A DNA stretch of 64,000 nt from Sambucus nigra. Taxonomy: Eukaryota > Streptophyta > Magnoliopsida > Dipsacales > Adoxaceae. Below the pieces are notes generated by a model. The model was not told where the DNA came from. It made no database searches and was given only the letters and a program-made list of their open reading frames with translations. The DNA is taken from assembly GCA_949130495.1 (NCBI GenBank), contig OX422210.1, positions 635,814,585 to 635,878,584 of the forward strand, in the 5' to 3' direction. Positions 23,769 to 36,071 of this stretch are shown here, one piece after another. Made by a program: the position numbers and the translations under genes. Position 1 is the stretch's first letter; each line of letters begins with the position of its first letter.

Positions 23769-25305
23769 ATGAACAATGTGCATTATGACCAAGTCAATGA
23801 ACAAGTTGATTCTGAATTACTCGAAGATAGAGAATACATATGGTTGAAAGCCACTGAGGATAGACCTCTGTATAAAAATTACGAAGAAGATCACTCGGTA
23901 TTGTACCCAATGATTGGTTTACATAATTGAAGGTCAATTTGGTTTGTTGGGCAACATCATAACCAAAATTATTAAGTGGTCTAAAGACATTCTCCCTAAA
24001 GAGAACACATTACCAGATCTCCACAAGACAATTATGCAGATTAGTTTGTCCTTCACCTTACTGTGTGCAAAAGTGGTGAGCCAAAATCACATTTAGACTG
24101 TAAAAGCCACTTTAGCTAAGGAGACTTGTGTCTTGGAGAGATATTTTCCTCCTTTGTTCTTTGGAATCAACGTCGACCATCTTATGCATTAATGCAATGA
24201 GGATTTGTTCAATGGACCCATAAGGTATTATTATATGTATCTAATCAAGTGTTTGATGAAAACCTTCAAAGATTACATTAAGAATACACAGTATATTTGA
24301 TGGTCAATTTCAGAAGAATACATAACAATAAAATCATCACTATACACTCAGAAATACGTGTCAAAAAAGGGGCTCAGGAGGTTATTTCCTTGTGGAGAAT
24401 GAGTGATTGATAAATCTGACGAGTTTGAAGATGAATTTCCTTTCGGGAACCCTAAGTAAACCTCACCAACCTTCAATACGATAAAGTAAGTCGTTACGTC
24501 TTCGAGTCGCAAGATGCAGTTGAATATTTGAGAGAGTAAGTAGATACATAAATAACTTATTTTATTTAATTATTTGTATTCTTTATATTACCATATAACA
24601 TCTATAATTTTCTGAACACGTTGAGGAAGTATGAGCGCAAATTTTCCAGAAATTGGAAGAGAAATTTCATGATAAAATGATTTTAGGACATAGGTATCAA
24701 AAGAGGTAATTAACACCATTTATATTGTGATTATTTATGTATTTGTTATAAAACATGCCCTAAAACAAATCCGTTAATAAATGAAGATTTTAAAAAGAGG
24801 TGATGTCTCTTTCAGGATTTCAGTCCTAAATAAAGGTACCAATTTCCGTGCAAAGAAGTTAAAAAAATTGCATTAATGGTTTTGTTTTGTTCTCATACCC
24901 ATGCGAGGAAAAACTATTGATGCAAAACATCAAAATTTTGAATTATTCCTTAGCTTTTTTGTTGGTAGTAAAAGTGATAAAATCTAAGGGATACAGTCCT
25001 GATCTATTATGGGATTGTCCAACAAATCCTGAAACTAGATTACTTATATTTCAAAGAAGATGCCTTCTATTGTGACTGGGGGAAGGTAGATGACACTACA
25101 AAGGGTTGTAAAGTTAATCTTTCCTCAAAACTTACTATGGTAAATGTATATAAGATGAAAAGTAAATATGGCATGGTCGATGAGCCTTTTATTTGTGCTT
25201 TTCAAAACATGGAGAAGTTATTCTACTCAAATTGCATAAACGATGAAAATTGGTCAATTATTATGCATGCACCAATGGGTTTGACTACTGAAGTAGACGC
25301 ATTAA
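23769..25305 (+). pseudogene. TNP2-type CACTA transposase, N-terminal and C-terminal remnants
   Basis: ATG at 23769 starts MNNVHYDQVNEQVDSELLED; then EDRPLYKNYEED and KENTLPD match the region before the catalytic domain of plant TNP2 transposases. The catalytic domain is missing. The sequence jumps to a DUF4218-like part at about 24115-24300 (LAKETCVLERYFPPLFFG, GPIRYYYMY) and then to DUF4216 at 25008-25300 (YGIVQQILKLDY, FYCDWGKVDDTTKG, EPFICAFQNMEKLFY, NWSIIMHAP). Stops and a large internal deletion make it inactive. It is split at 25305 by the inner CACTA element. Confidence 0.8.
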
Positions 25306-25320
25306 CACTACACAAAAAAT
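25306..25320 (+). repeat. Left terminal inverted repeat of the inner CACTA
   Basis: CACTACACAAAAAAT, paired with 31313-31327. Confidence 0.85.
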
Positions 25321-25325
25321 AGGAA

Positions 25326-25600
25326 AGGGTGCCAGATTTTCTGGCGCGGTTTAAAATCGTGCCAGATTTCCCAAACTAGCATGCTTTGGGCACGCTTTTA
25401 AACTGTGCCAGTTTTTTTATCTGGCACGCTTTTAAACCGTGCTAGATGTTAAATTTGGCACGTTTTTGGCACATGTCGAAACCGTTCCATATTATCTATT
25501 TTCTGGCACGCTTTTGGTACGGTTACAAAGCGCGCCATATTATTTTATAAGTGTGCTCATTTTATAAATTGCCACGGTTTTAAACCGTGCCATATTTTTC
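25326..25600 (+). repeat. Left subterminal repeats of the inner CACTA
   Basis: At least seven variants of a box like GGCACGCTTTTAAACCGTGCC, each itself a near-palindrome. Such subterminal arrays are the expected binding sites of CACTA transposition proteins. The same box recurs at the right end. Confidence 0.85.
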
Positions 25601-25744
25601 AATTAATAAAAAAAAAATAGGAAACAAATCTGGAAAATCTGCAAATTCCAAATCTGATTGGAAAAATATTTATTATTTGCAAAAAAAAAAATCAAGAAAA
25701 TTCACAAATTATGAATATCGCAGGTTGTTGATAAACTTATGTGC

Positions 25745-26020
25745 ATACAAACTTCAAAAAATTACAAGAGTTAATACCAATATAAAGCCCGCATGGACAT
25801 AGAAGTCGATAATAACTTCAAAAAATTACAAGAGCTACTAGTTCCCAGCTAAAAAAAAATTGGGTAGAGTTTCCTCTATTTTTTTAGCATTCCAAAACCT
25901 GCTAACATAAAATCTTCCCATATAAAGCCCGCACGGCCATAAAAGTCGACAATAAAACTACTATAGTCAGCACGTCCATAAAAGTAAACAATAAAACTAC
26001 TAAAACCTGCTCGGACATAT
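25745..26020. repeat. Short imperfect repeats in the inner CACTA
   Basis: AACTTCAAAAAATTACAAGAG occurs twice about 65 bp apart (within 25748-25835), and TATAAAGCCCGCAxGGxCATA and CAATAAAACTACTA recur to about 26010. No coding. Confidence 0.65.
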
Positions 26021-26244
26021 CACAAAAAATAGAATCCTGGATACTAACGACACTAAATAAATAATTCCTCTGTTGTAGAGCATTGATTTCTTCATGTGTT
26101 CCAAGTGGATAAAAGCTAGCGATTGAATGTTATCCTACAAAAAAAAAAAACACAAAAAAGATACGATATTAGTAACCAAGTCATTTTTAAAAAAATCTTA
26201 TTCAAGCAGAAAAATTGTATATACGAGTCACATTATTATTACAC

Positions 26245-28671
26245 TCTCAAAATGAAAGTGTCATGAGTATGTGGTTAATTCATACGAGTTACATTAATCT
26301 CATACGATGTGTTAGTACCTCTTACGGGATCGATTGGGAGCTGGTTTGGATTTTCACCCTTTAACGGCTTATTTTTAAGCCAAATCTAGAAATTTTCAAA
26401 TTATCGTCATATGCTCAAACTGGGAGACCCGTGACTATGCGGCCAATTCCTACGAGTTACATTGATCCCGTACGAGGTGTAAGTGCCTCTTACGGGAACG
26501 TTTGGAGGCTGGTTTGGGTTTTTACTCTTTAACGACTTGTTTTTAAGCCTAATCTAGATATTTTCAAATTATCGTCATATTCATAAATCGGTAGACCTGT
26601 GACTACGCGGTCAATTCCTACGAGTTATGGGGGAACTGTTTTAGATTTTCACCCTTTAATGGACTATTTAAGCCTAATATTAATATTTTCAAATTATCAT
26701 CATATTCTCAATCCGGGAGACCCATGACTACGCGATCAGTTTCCTACGAGTTACATTGGTCATGTACGAGGTGTTAGTCCCATTTGCGAGGCCGTTTGGA
26801 GGCTGATTTGGGTTTTCACCCTTTAACGGCTTGTTTTTAAGCGTAAGCTAGATACTTTCAAATTATCATCATATTCTCAATCCGGGACACCCATAACTAT
26901 GCGGTCAGTTCCTACGAGTTACGTTGGTCCCGTGCGAGGTGTCCATGCCTCTTACGGAACCGTTTGGGGGCTAATTTGGGGTTTCACCCTTTGACGACTT
27001 GTTTTTAAGCCTAATCTAGATACTTTCAAATTATCATCATATTCTCAAATCGGGAGAACTGTGACTACGCGATCAGTTTCTACGAGTTACATTGGTCCCG
27101 TGTAAGGTGTTAATGCCTCTTACCGGGCCATTTGGAGGCTGATTTGGGTTTTCACCCTTTAACAGCTTGTTTTCAAGCCTAAGTCTACATATTTGCAAAT
27201 TCTCATTATATTCTGAAATAGGGAGTCCCGTGACTACGCAGTCAGTTCCTACGAGTTACATTGGTCCTGTGTGAGGTGTTCATGCCTCTTACGGGTCGTT
27301 TGGGGCTTGGTTTGGGGTTTCACCCTTTAACGGCTTATTTTTATGCCTAAGCTAGATATTTTCAAATTATCAACATATTCTCAAATCGGAAGAACCGTGA
27401 CTACTCGATCAGTTCATATGAATTACGTTGATCCCGTGCAAGGTGTTAGTGCCTCTTATTGGGTCATTTTGAGGTTGATTTTTCACCCTTTAACGGCTTA
27501 TTTTTGTGCCTAGACTAGATACTTTCAAATTATCGTCATATTCTCAAACAAGGATAAACGTGACTACGCGATCAGTTTCTATGAGTTATGTTGGTCCCGT
27601 GCGAGGTGTTAGTGCCTCTTACTGGGCCGTTTGGAGAATGATTTGGGTTTCACCTTTTAACGGATTGTTTTTGTGCCTATACTATATACTTTTAAATTAT
27701 CAATATGTTCTCAATATGGGAGACCCGTGACTACGCGATCAGTTTCTACGAGTTACATTGGTCTCATACGAGGTATTAGTGCCTCTTACGGGGCCATTTG
27801 GAGGCTGATTTAGGTTTTCACTCTTTAATGGCTTATTTTTAAGCCTAAGCTAAATACTTTCAAATTATCATCATATTCTCAAATCGGGAGACTCATGACT
27901 ACGCGGTTAGTTCCTACGAGTTACGTTGGTCTCGTACGAGGTGTTCATGCCTCTTACGGGGTCGTTTGGGGCCCGATTTGGGGTTTCACCCTTTAACAGC
28001 TTATTTTTAAGCCTAAGCTAGATACTTTCAAATTATCATCATATTCTTAAATCGAGAGAATCATGGCTACGCAATCAGTTCCTACGAGTTACGTTGGTCC
28101 CGTGCGAGGTGTTAGTGCCTCTTACCGAACCGTTTGGAGGCTGATTTGGGTTTTTACCCTTTAACAACTTGTTTTCAAGCTTAAGTCTACAGATTTGCAA
28201 ATTATCATTATATTCTGAAATAGGGAGTCCTGTGACTACGCGATCAGTTCCTACGAGTTACATTGGTCTCGTACGAGGTGTTCATGCCTCTTACGGGGCC
28301 GTTTGGGGGCTGGTTTGAGTTTTAACCCTTTAACGGCTTATTTTTAAGAGTAAGGTAGATAGTTTCAAATTATGGTCATATTCTCAAATTGGGAGACTCG
28401 TGACTACGCGGTCTATTCCTATGAGTTACATTAGTCCAGTACGAGGTATTCATGCCTCTTACAGGGCCATTTCGGAGCTAGATTGGGTTTTCACCCTTTA
28501 ACGACTTCTTTTTAAGCCCAATCAAGATATTTTTAAATTATCGTCATATTCTCAAACTGGGAGACCCGTGACTACGCAATTATTTCCTATGAGTTACATT
28601 GGTCCCGTGCAAGGTGTTCATGCCTCTTACGGGACCGTTTGGGGGCTGATTTGGATTTCATCCTTCAACGA
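26245..28671. repeat. 168 bp tandem (satellite-like) array inside the inner CACTA
   Basis: The box GTGACTACGCG (with variants) recurs at 26263, 26431, 26599, 26724, 26893, 27061, 27230, 27397, 27560, 27727, 27895, 28063, 28232, 28400 and 28568. Spacing is 163-169 bp, mode 168, except one 125 bp unit at 26599 that lost an internal piece. Each unit also carries CTACGAGTTAC, CGTACGAGGTGTTA, TGCCTCTTACGGG and CACCCTTTAACGGCTT. About fifteen units. Open frames here are by-products of the period (168 is divisible by 3). Confidence 0.95.
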
Positions 28672-31189
28672 GTCTACTAAATCAATACCACTAAGACTTC
28701 CATACTTGAATAAAAAAAAGGTTATGTGATTAATTAATCAGTCTCAAACTTGAGAAAGAATCTATTTTATCACACATGAAGTCTTGGAAATTTGGGAAAT
28801 ACCTTAACTCACTTCAACAAACAAATCTAATAAGAAAGAGTTATCATTACCTTAAGCTCAGCAGGTATCAAATTGAGTGTATGTTTCGGTAGTCCCGAAG
28901 ATAGAAAATTTTCAGGATAATTTTAGAAACCCAATAGAAACACTATTATTTATAAAAATGGTTGAATAAATAAAGATCCTAGTTGAAGCTATATTGAAAT
29001 GGAGGGTCAAGTGCATAGTTTTATAGTCGAAGATCATGCTCATGGACGTGCAAAAGAGGTATAGCTGAAATTAGAAGAAATTATAGTAGGAGAAAGAGAA
29101 CAGGGTTACATTCCTTAAGTGGAGTGGGCACTCACTAGAGAACTTGCATAACAGATTGAGAAGGTTATGCGAGATCTCGGTGATTATCTTGGTGTGAAGG
29201 TTCATGCTTGTGTTTGTGGGACCAGTGTTCGTGAGGATCAGCGCATACTTTCAAGTGGTGTTCACCCCTGGTCGTGTGTTTGACATACTGCAAAGACAAT
29301 CAGTACCTGAAGGGACGTGAAGCACAATAATTTGCAGGTAGTTATTATCTAGATTAAAACAACATGGGTAAGGAACAAAGAAAAAAAGTGGTGTAATCAA
29401 CACATGTAGCTAGGAATTGTCACATTTTAGTTGGGCATCCTTACTAGGAGTTTTGAGCTGTGATTATTTTTCCCGAGGAGAATAACTTAGTTGTAAACAT
29501 CAGTTAGCTGCAAGGATAGACTTTTCAGTGCTTTCCAAACTCTAATGAGGATCTATCATTTGTTCTTTCCAAACTCTGATATTTTTCGGATAGAAATTTG
29601 AACTTGTGTTTGGCCTAAGAGGAAATCAATTATCACCTTACCACCTAGCATATATGTAACTAAGAAATATGGGGTTTTATTATAATAATAAAAGTCACCT
29701 ATGAATACAAATGTCTTTAAAGAGATGAAATTAAAACTTACAATTGGAAATAGTACTTGTCAACCCCATTACAAACGTATACCCAGATCTTTATCTGTAA
29801 TACAACCCAAAAAAAGTTGACAGTCAGCATTGAGGTCAAGTGTAAGATTCAAAACAATATTAGAAATTACATTAAATGGATCCAGTTGGATGTGGCATGT
29901 TGATGAATGAGCCACGCGTATTCTATCGTTAGAATTCAACTCAGACATATCAACAAACATCATATATGCAACAAAAAAAATCACACCTGGAAACCATATT
30001 TATATGAAAAATATATTCTAATAAACATTTGAACATACATTCTAACAAATAGATATAATGGTAGTCAGAATATGATTTCAATAGAAATCTTATGATTTCA
30101 CCATATCCAATAAAGGAAAATATAATTATTTCTAAAGAGAAGCAATTTACACTAAGGAATATTCAAGAGAGTAGTAGGTATATTTCGAAGGGACTTTTGA
30201 ATGTAATTAGAAAGTGAAGAATAATAAAAAAAAACATATCGATTCATCTCAATTGGAGTTTTCCCCAAGATACGTACCTCGCAACTTTAATTTTCAGAAT
30301 TCATGGTCATGAAATCATAAACTAGGTTGTGTCAAAATATTAAAAGGAGGGAAATTAAAAACAATGGTCTCTAGTGAAACAACATATTAAAACTGAAATC
30401 TTGCAACCCCGGAACTAAAAGGCAGAGAATTAGAGAAATGAGATAAATCCCATACAGGTAAAGTTCTTAATTACCTTATGGTACTTCCTTAAAAAATGAA
30501 ATGGTGTAGTTTCTATGTGTGATAACAATAAAATCCAAAAATCATACATTCGGACATTAAATTGAAAAATCAGAAATCGAACAAAAAACCCAAATATAGA
30601 CCACATATACAAATCCAATATGAATAAAAGACATTAATATTACCCTAATATAAACAAGATATATGAACATAACACGATATCAGACAATTAAACCCAACAA
30701 TCAAAATCATATTAGAGAGAAAATGATAATATACCATTACGAGTTTCAGTTAGCTTCGTGATTGAACGGTGGGGTTGGTGACTCCATTGGTGGTGATTGA
30801 TGGATCTGAGACACAACAAAGAAGAGGGGGAGTGGAGGAGTTCACGATGTGAGATGAGGGCATTTAGTTCATACTGATTCGAGAAGATAATAATCCAAAA
30901 ACAGGAATTCGGCTCATGTATCACCGACACAGTACATGGAGAATCCATGAATGCCACCCTCCAACTCATATCCTACAAAAACCCTAGCTTCGTTAACCCC
31001 ACGATATCACCACAACAGATGAAATAATCCTAAAATTATATGTGATTACTCTCAAAGAGAGGACGACGACTTGGAACCTAGGTAAAGAAAGAGGGATTAA
31101 GTAGAGAGCTTTTGGTAGAGAGAGAGTGTGGGGAGGAGAGTGTTGGCTCTAAAATTGAAAATTGAAATTAATTTTAGAAATTTTTTAGA
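28672..31189. other. Inner CACTA, region right of the tandem array
   Basis: No recognisable protein. A frame of 85 codons at 30969-30712 (minus), opening with ATG and ending near a GTAT that could be a splice donor, hints at a 5' exon or leader reading away from the right end, but no domain is visible. The rest is AT-rich. Confidence 0.45.
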
Positions 31190-31290
31190 CGCAAATTTTG
31201 GCACTCTTTTGGTACAGTTTTCAACCGTGCCAGATTTTGGCACTGTTTTAATTCGTGCCAGATTGGGAATAAACCGTGACAGATTCTTCT
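31190..31290 (-). repeat. Right subterminal repeats of the inner CACTA
   Basis: Three or four copies of TTGGCACTGTTTTAATTCG / CCGTGCCAGATT-type boxes matching the left subterminal array. Confidence 0.8.
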
Positions 31291-31312
31291 TGTTCAAGCA
31301 TGCTAGATTATC

Positions 31313-31327
31313 ATTTTTGGTGTATTG
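31313..31327 (-). repeat. Right terminal inverted repeat of the inner CACTA
   Basis: On the minus strand CAATACACCAAAAAT; two mismatches to the left end, including the third base of the canonical CACTA. Confidence 0.85.
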
Positions 31328-31410
31328 TAAATGCCACTAAAGAGTTCCAATCTGCTATTGATGACAACCCTAATTTAAAGGATCTTTTAGTTGATTTAGA
31401 TGAAAATTGA
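31328..31410 (+). pseudogene. C-terminal end of the TNP2 transposase, beyond the inner CACTA insertion
   Basis: After one copy of the TAA target duplication, the reading frame interrupted at 25305 continues for about 25 codons (KEFQSAIDDNPNLKDLLVDL) to a TGA at 31408-31410. Frame phase matches only if the inner element plus one TSD is removed, which supports both the gene call and the insertion call. Confidence 0.8.
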
Positions 31411-33116
31411 GTTCTGAAATCTTTTTTTATTATTTAGTTAACCCTTGTGTGACAACCCTATTTCTATCGTATGTATTGGAATAACCCTTGTATTTAATTA
31501 TAATTGTGCATCTTCTAGTCATAAAATTAGTTATCTGTCTTCAGATGTACATTCAAATCTATTTTCATATATAAAAACCCAAAACGTGGGGTTATACAAT
31601 AATTCCTAATTTAGAGAATTCACATAATTTTCTACAATTCCAAAAAAGGGGGATTATACCACAATTCTGAATTTAATAAGTACTAAAATGTCATCAATGA
31701 ATCCATCAAGTCGAACTAGAAACCTACAACTTAAGTTCAAACATATGAATTGTGAATGCGATCGGTGATCGAATTTTAAAGTGACATGTTCCAATAAGAA
31801 CAGTAGCCTAGGACATGTGTATCACTAATGTCCCAGATGCGGTAAATGTCTTGGATGGGCAACACCTGAGTATAATGGATTTCCCCTATAATGATTTTTA
31901 CCTCGCCAATAAATTCAGCGCGTGGAAAAATTGAGTCTTTCAATAGTGTTACCCCCACAAATGATAGTAGTTTAAATGGACGTATTGTTGTTCTCGATGG
32001 GAATTATGAAAAGAATGTACTAATGGTTAAGAGACTACAATTTATTATTGTTGGGTTGTGTATTTATGTTATTTTGAGGTCGTTTATGTAAAAGTGAATT
32101 GCACTCATTTTTTAATCCATGCACAACGTCGGGTTACTATTTTAAATTCTTTTTTATTGAATGCATTTGTAATTCTCTATTTTTTAATGTCTTCAAATTC
32201 ACTATTTGGAATGGTATTTAGAATGCACTAGTATTTGGAATGTTTTGGAATTCACTATTTGGAATGGTATTAAGAATGAGATGCACTGGTTTGGAATTTT
32301 ATTGGGTTTGAAACTCGTATATATATTAGTTTGAAATTCATTTGGTTAGGCATTGAAATAGAATGATGTGATGAAAATGTAATTAGGTTAAAATATAAAC
32401 ATATATGTGAACTAATATGTAGTTTGGGATTGATGTATAAACTGAGCTGGAACTCATATATAAAGTGAGATGAATTCAGTTGGTTTGATATATTAACTGA
32501 GCTGATTTGTGACTGAACGGATTTAAACTATATTCAATTATTTATTTATTATGCATATCAATTCACTATGTAGTTTGGTTTAAATATAAACATAGATGTG
32601 AATTGATATGTAGTTGGGGACGGATGTATAAATTGAGTTGCAACTTATATATAAATTGAGATAAATTCAACTGGTTTGATATATTAACTGAGCTGATTTG
32701 GGACTGAACTGATTTAAACCATATTCAATAATTTGTTCATGTTTGTTGTAAATATGGTAAAGAACAGGATGAACGTTTCGTTCTGGCCTCCCTAACCCAT
32801 GACTCTAACTTAAGTAAAATCCCCCTCATCATAACCAGAGATGACCACTAAAACGACCCAAAAAAAGCCAAGTACTCGGCGGGGAAAAAAAGTTGACAAT
32901 GGATAAATTTCTATTTTAATTGCATTTTTTATGTCTTAATAGTTATCCAATTTGTGTTGTGTTATTATTTTGCATTTATGGATTAGTTAGTGGCTTAAGA
33001 ATTAGTTAATTTGTGTTGAAAATTTTGATGGGTTAATATTTATTTATGGAAATATATAGGTTTTAAAATATGTACAAATTTTTTTGGGATGTAGAAAATT
33101 ATTTTTTTATTTTTTT
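31411..33116. other. 3' region of the outer CACTA element, no clear gene
   Basis: Between the transposase stop and the subterminal repeats. Holds a roughly 155 bp block duplicated at offset 191 (32391 and 32582) and short GGAATGGTATTxAGAATG repeats (about 32208-32285). A minus-strand 60-codon frame (31958-31776; IIIGEIHYTQVLPIQDIYRI) and a plus-strand basic peptide from 32846 (MTTKTTQKKPSTRRGKK) may be exon remnants; neither is recognised. Confidence 0.4.
32391..32740. repeat. Tandem duplication, unit 191 bp
   Basis: AAATATAAACATA..GTGAA at 32391 and at 32582 begin two copies that stay similar through GATATATTAACTGAGCTGA to about 32545 and 32735. Confidence 0.8.
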
Positions 33117-33515
33117 AACATGGTCACGGTTCTGAGTACTACCCAAAAAGTGATCAAAATAAAAAAGATATAATATGGTCACAGTTCAAAAATGTGATAA
33201 TATATTGATTTTTTTATATTGGCATGGCTCAGAACTGTGACCATTAGCAAAATCCCCTCTTTGTGTCACGGTTTGGGACCATAAAAACTAAAAAACAATA
33301 ATAATATGGTCACAGGTAGGATCACGGTTATAAGGCATGACCAGCAGGTCACAATCACACATAATGATTAGTCATTTAATGTCAATGTCATCCACTGGAC
33401 TATATCACAGCTTTAAATCGTGACCCTCAAGATGGTCTCTCTTAAAATAGTCATGGCCCAAGTATGTGACCATGGTTCGGGGCCAGGGTCCAAAACCATA
33501 ACCATTTTCAGTATA
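33117..33515. repeat. Subterminal repeats and right end of the outer CACTA
   Basis: About ten copies, both orientations, of a box like ATGGTCACGGTTC / GAACTGTGACCAT. The stretch ends AACCATTTTCAGTATA, resembling the CCATTTT..GTAGTG right terminus of CACTA elements but degenerate. Immediately right of it, D-family RT coding begins. The left terminus was not found. Confidence 0.6.
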
Positions 33516-33529
33516 TGTCAAAGTGAAAT

Positions 33530-36071
33530 TGATAGTTTTTGAAAATAGCAGGATTGATAACCAAGTTAACTCACTAGGGAATTCAGTTTGTATGAATTGA
33601 GAGGTGTCAGTGGGCCTTTGACACTCTCAAGGAGAAGTTAATATTTTCTCCAATTTTAGTTATACCTAGAGGTAGGGTTGAATATCCAATCTATACTGAT
33701 GCCTCCCTATAGGGACTAGGTGGGGGTGTTAATGCATCCGGAGCACCATATTGTGTATTTATTACATAAGTTGAAGCCTCAGGTTAACTATCCAATTCAT
33801 TATTTGGACTTAGAGGCGTGAGTGTTCACACTATATATTTGGATACATTATTTGTGGGCTGAGAAGTTCAAGCAATGATTACAAAATCCTTCAGTATTTT
33901 TTCATGCAAAAAGAACCTGAATAATAGATAACGGTGGTGGTTTGAGTTCATTAAGGACTACCAGCTTACGATTCATTATCACCCAGGGAAGGTCAATCTA
34001 GTGGCAGATGCTTTGAGTTGATGATTGAGTGACAGCTTGTCTACTTTTTTGTTAATGGAAGGTGATTGGATAGTTTGTAGATTTTTTATAGGGATGATCA
34101 CAGTGACTCCTGATATCATTATGAGAGTAGTCTGAGCACAGGCATATGATGTAGCATATAAGGAAAAGGTAGTTGAGCTCCTGGAAATAGGTGTACCTCT
34201 TTACACTGTTGTAACTAATGGTGGTTACGCTATAAGGGTAGGTTGGTAGTATCGCCAAATTGAGTATTTTCATAGGGAAATCATGCAGGACACGGATCAT
34301 AGTTTTTTGGTGTATCCCGATGGGGATAAGATGTATCAGGATATCCGAAGACAGTATTGGTGAAAAGGTATGAGATGATACATATCTACGTGTGTGTTCC
34401 AGTGCAGTTCATGTTAAATGGGGAATATGGATCACCAACGACCATCGGGTCCGCTTCAAACCTTACCCATTCCCGAGTGGAGTGGGACACAATTATAATG
34501 GACTTTATTCTAGGATTGTTATTGACACCCAAATATCACGACTCCATTGAGTTAAAGTGCATTATTTTATAAAGGTTGCATATTTCTTACTCGTCTATAT
34601 GGATTTCACAATAGATAAGTACACATAATTGTATGTATAAGAGATCGAATGGTTGCACAAAGTTCCTTTGTTGATCATCTTTGATATATCTGACTTTTGT
34701 ATCTCAGTTTTAGGATAACTTTCAGGAGGCCATGGGGAGAAGGTTTCATTTGAGTATGTTTTATCATCCTTTGACAGATAGGCATATGGAGTGGGTGAAT
34801 TTCATTTTGATGGATCTATTGTGAACCTGCGTTTTGAATTTCAATGGTGGTTATAATGTGCACTTGCGTTTGGTGGAGTTCACGTATAATAACATCCATT
34901 AGAATTGGTCGGTATGGCATCATATGATGCATTGTATGGGTTACCCTGTTGATTACCCATGTGTTGGTTTGACCCGAGAGAGAGTAACATATTGGAACCT
35001 GAGTATGTTTAGTAGACAATTAAGAATATTAAGATAACTCGAGAGCGGATCAAGACTACACAGAGTAAGAAGAAGAGATGTGATAATTTAGAGAGGAGTG
35101 ACATGTAGTTTTAGGCGAGCGATTAGATACTTCTTAAGGTGTGACCCAAAAAAGGATGGTGCATGCTGGGAAAAAGGAGAAGTTGGCTTTGAGGTATATT
35201 GGACCATTTTTTTATCATGAATACTATAGGGATATTTACGTACCATCTAACAATTCTAGACGATTTAATTTGTGTACATAATTTATTCCATGTGTCCATG
35301 CTTCGTTAATTCTTCAGGATAAGGTCATCTATCAGCACATTGATTCAGGGGATATTCACTCGCTTGTAGATCTCATTTTTAACAACAGTCACCAATATAT
35401 TATTGGTATAGCACCCTACGAGATGCTATAGGGACGATCGTGTCATTCTATGAGTTTTTGACTAGAGATAGGGGATAACAAATTATTCAGACTGAGCTAT
35501 ATTTGGGACACTTCAGAGAGGGTGATGCTCATCAGGGAGCATATGAAGAATTTCCAGAGTTGACGAAAGAGTTACATTGAATAGAGCAAGCATAAGATGG
35601 AGTTTCAGGTAGGAGATCAGGTGCATATGAAGGTTCCTTAAAGAGGCGAGTTATGGGATTTGGGTTCAAAAGGAAGTTAGCAGCCCGATAATTTTGGATA
35701 AAGTGCGATCAATGGCATATCATTTGGCCTTACCCAATGATATTCAATGGTTACACGATGTCTTTTATGTGTCTATGCTGAGAAAGTTCTTTAGGAATGA
35801 GTTAGCATACCAGCACATCAACCTCGATGGGATTCACCTGCAACCAATTGTGAGTTACAACGAGCAACCCCAATACATTCTTAATCATAAAGAATAGACT
35901 ATGTGGTTTAAGGTCATTTCATTAGTCTTAGTCCATTGGGGAAACCATAATGAGGGAGAGTTCACATGGGAGAGAGAAGATGGCATGCGGGTGAGATATT
36001 TTGAGATCTTCAAGGCAGGTATATAAAGGTCAAATTTTGAGGATGAAATTTCTTATTTAAGTTGGGAGGAA
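33530..36071 (+). pseudogene. Element D1 pol, 3' part: RT end, RNase H, integrase, chromodomain
   Basis: Begins abruptly in the RT C-terminal region (KIAGLITKLTH), then QWAFDTLKEKL and YPIYTDASL (RNase H start), DYQLTIHYHPGK, NLVADALS (RNase H end, about 34000), an integrase region with FHLSMFYHPLTDRHMEWVN near 34750 in place of HPQTDGQSE, and a tail with GEFTWEREDGMRVRYFEIF at about 35955-36015 (chromodomain end). Numerous stops. Its 5' half is absent; the outer CACTA end abuts it. Confidence 0.85.

Larger units (their letters stand above)
25303..31330. mobile_element. Inner CACTA transposon (25306-31327) with 3 bp TSD
   Basis: Left end CACTACACAAAAAAT; right end, reversed, CAATACACCAAAAAT: 13 of 15 positions match, the CACTA-superfamily terminus. 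TAA occurs at 25303-25305 and 31328-31330, the 3 bp target duplication of this superfamily. Subterminal GTGCCAGAT-type repeats point inward from both ends. Length without TSD is 6022 bp. No transposase coding is recognisable, so it is probably non-autonomous. About 40% of it is a 168 bp tandem array. Confidence 0.9.

Noticed and set aside
27506..27730. 74-codon open frame in the tandem array
   Set aside because: The repeat period of 168 is divisible by three, so frames stay open by chance; the translation simply repeats with the array.
26245..28671. CRISPR-like array of regularly spaced repeats
   Set aside because: Repeats are contiguous 168 bp tandem units, not short repeats separated by unique spacers, and the context is a plant transposon.
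31776..31958. Minus-strand 60-codon frame in the outer CACTA
   Set aside because: The composition looks protein-like, but no motif is recognised and no splice context links it to anything; kept only as a possible exon remnant.
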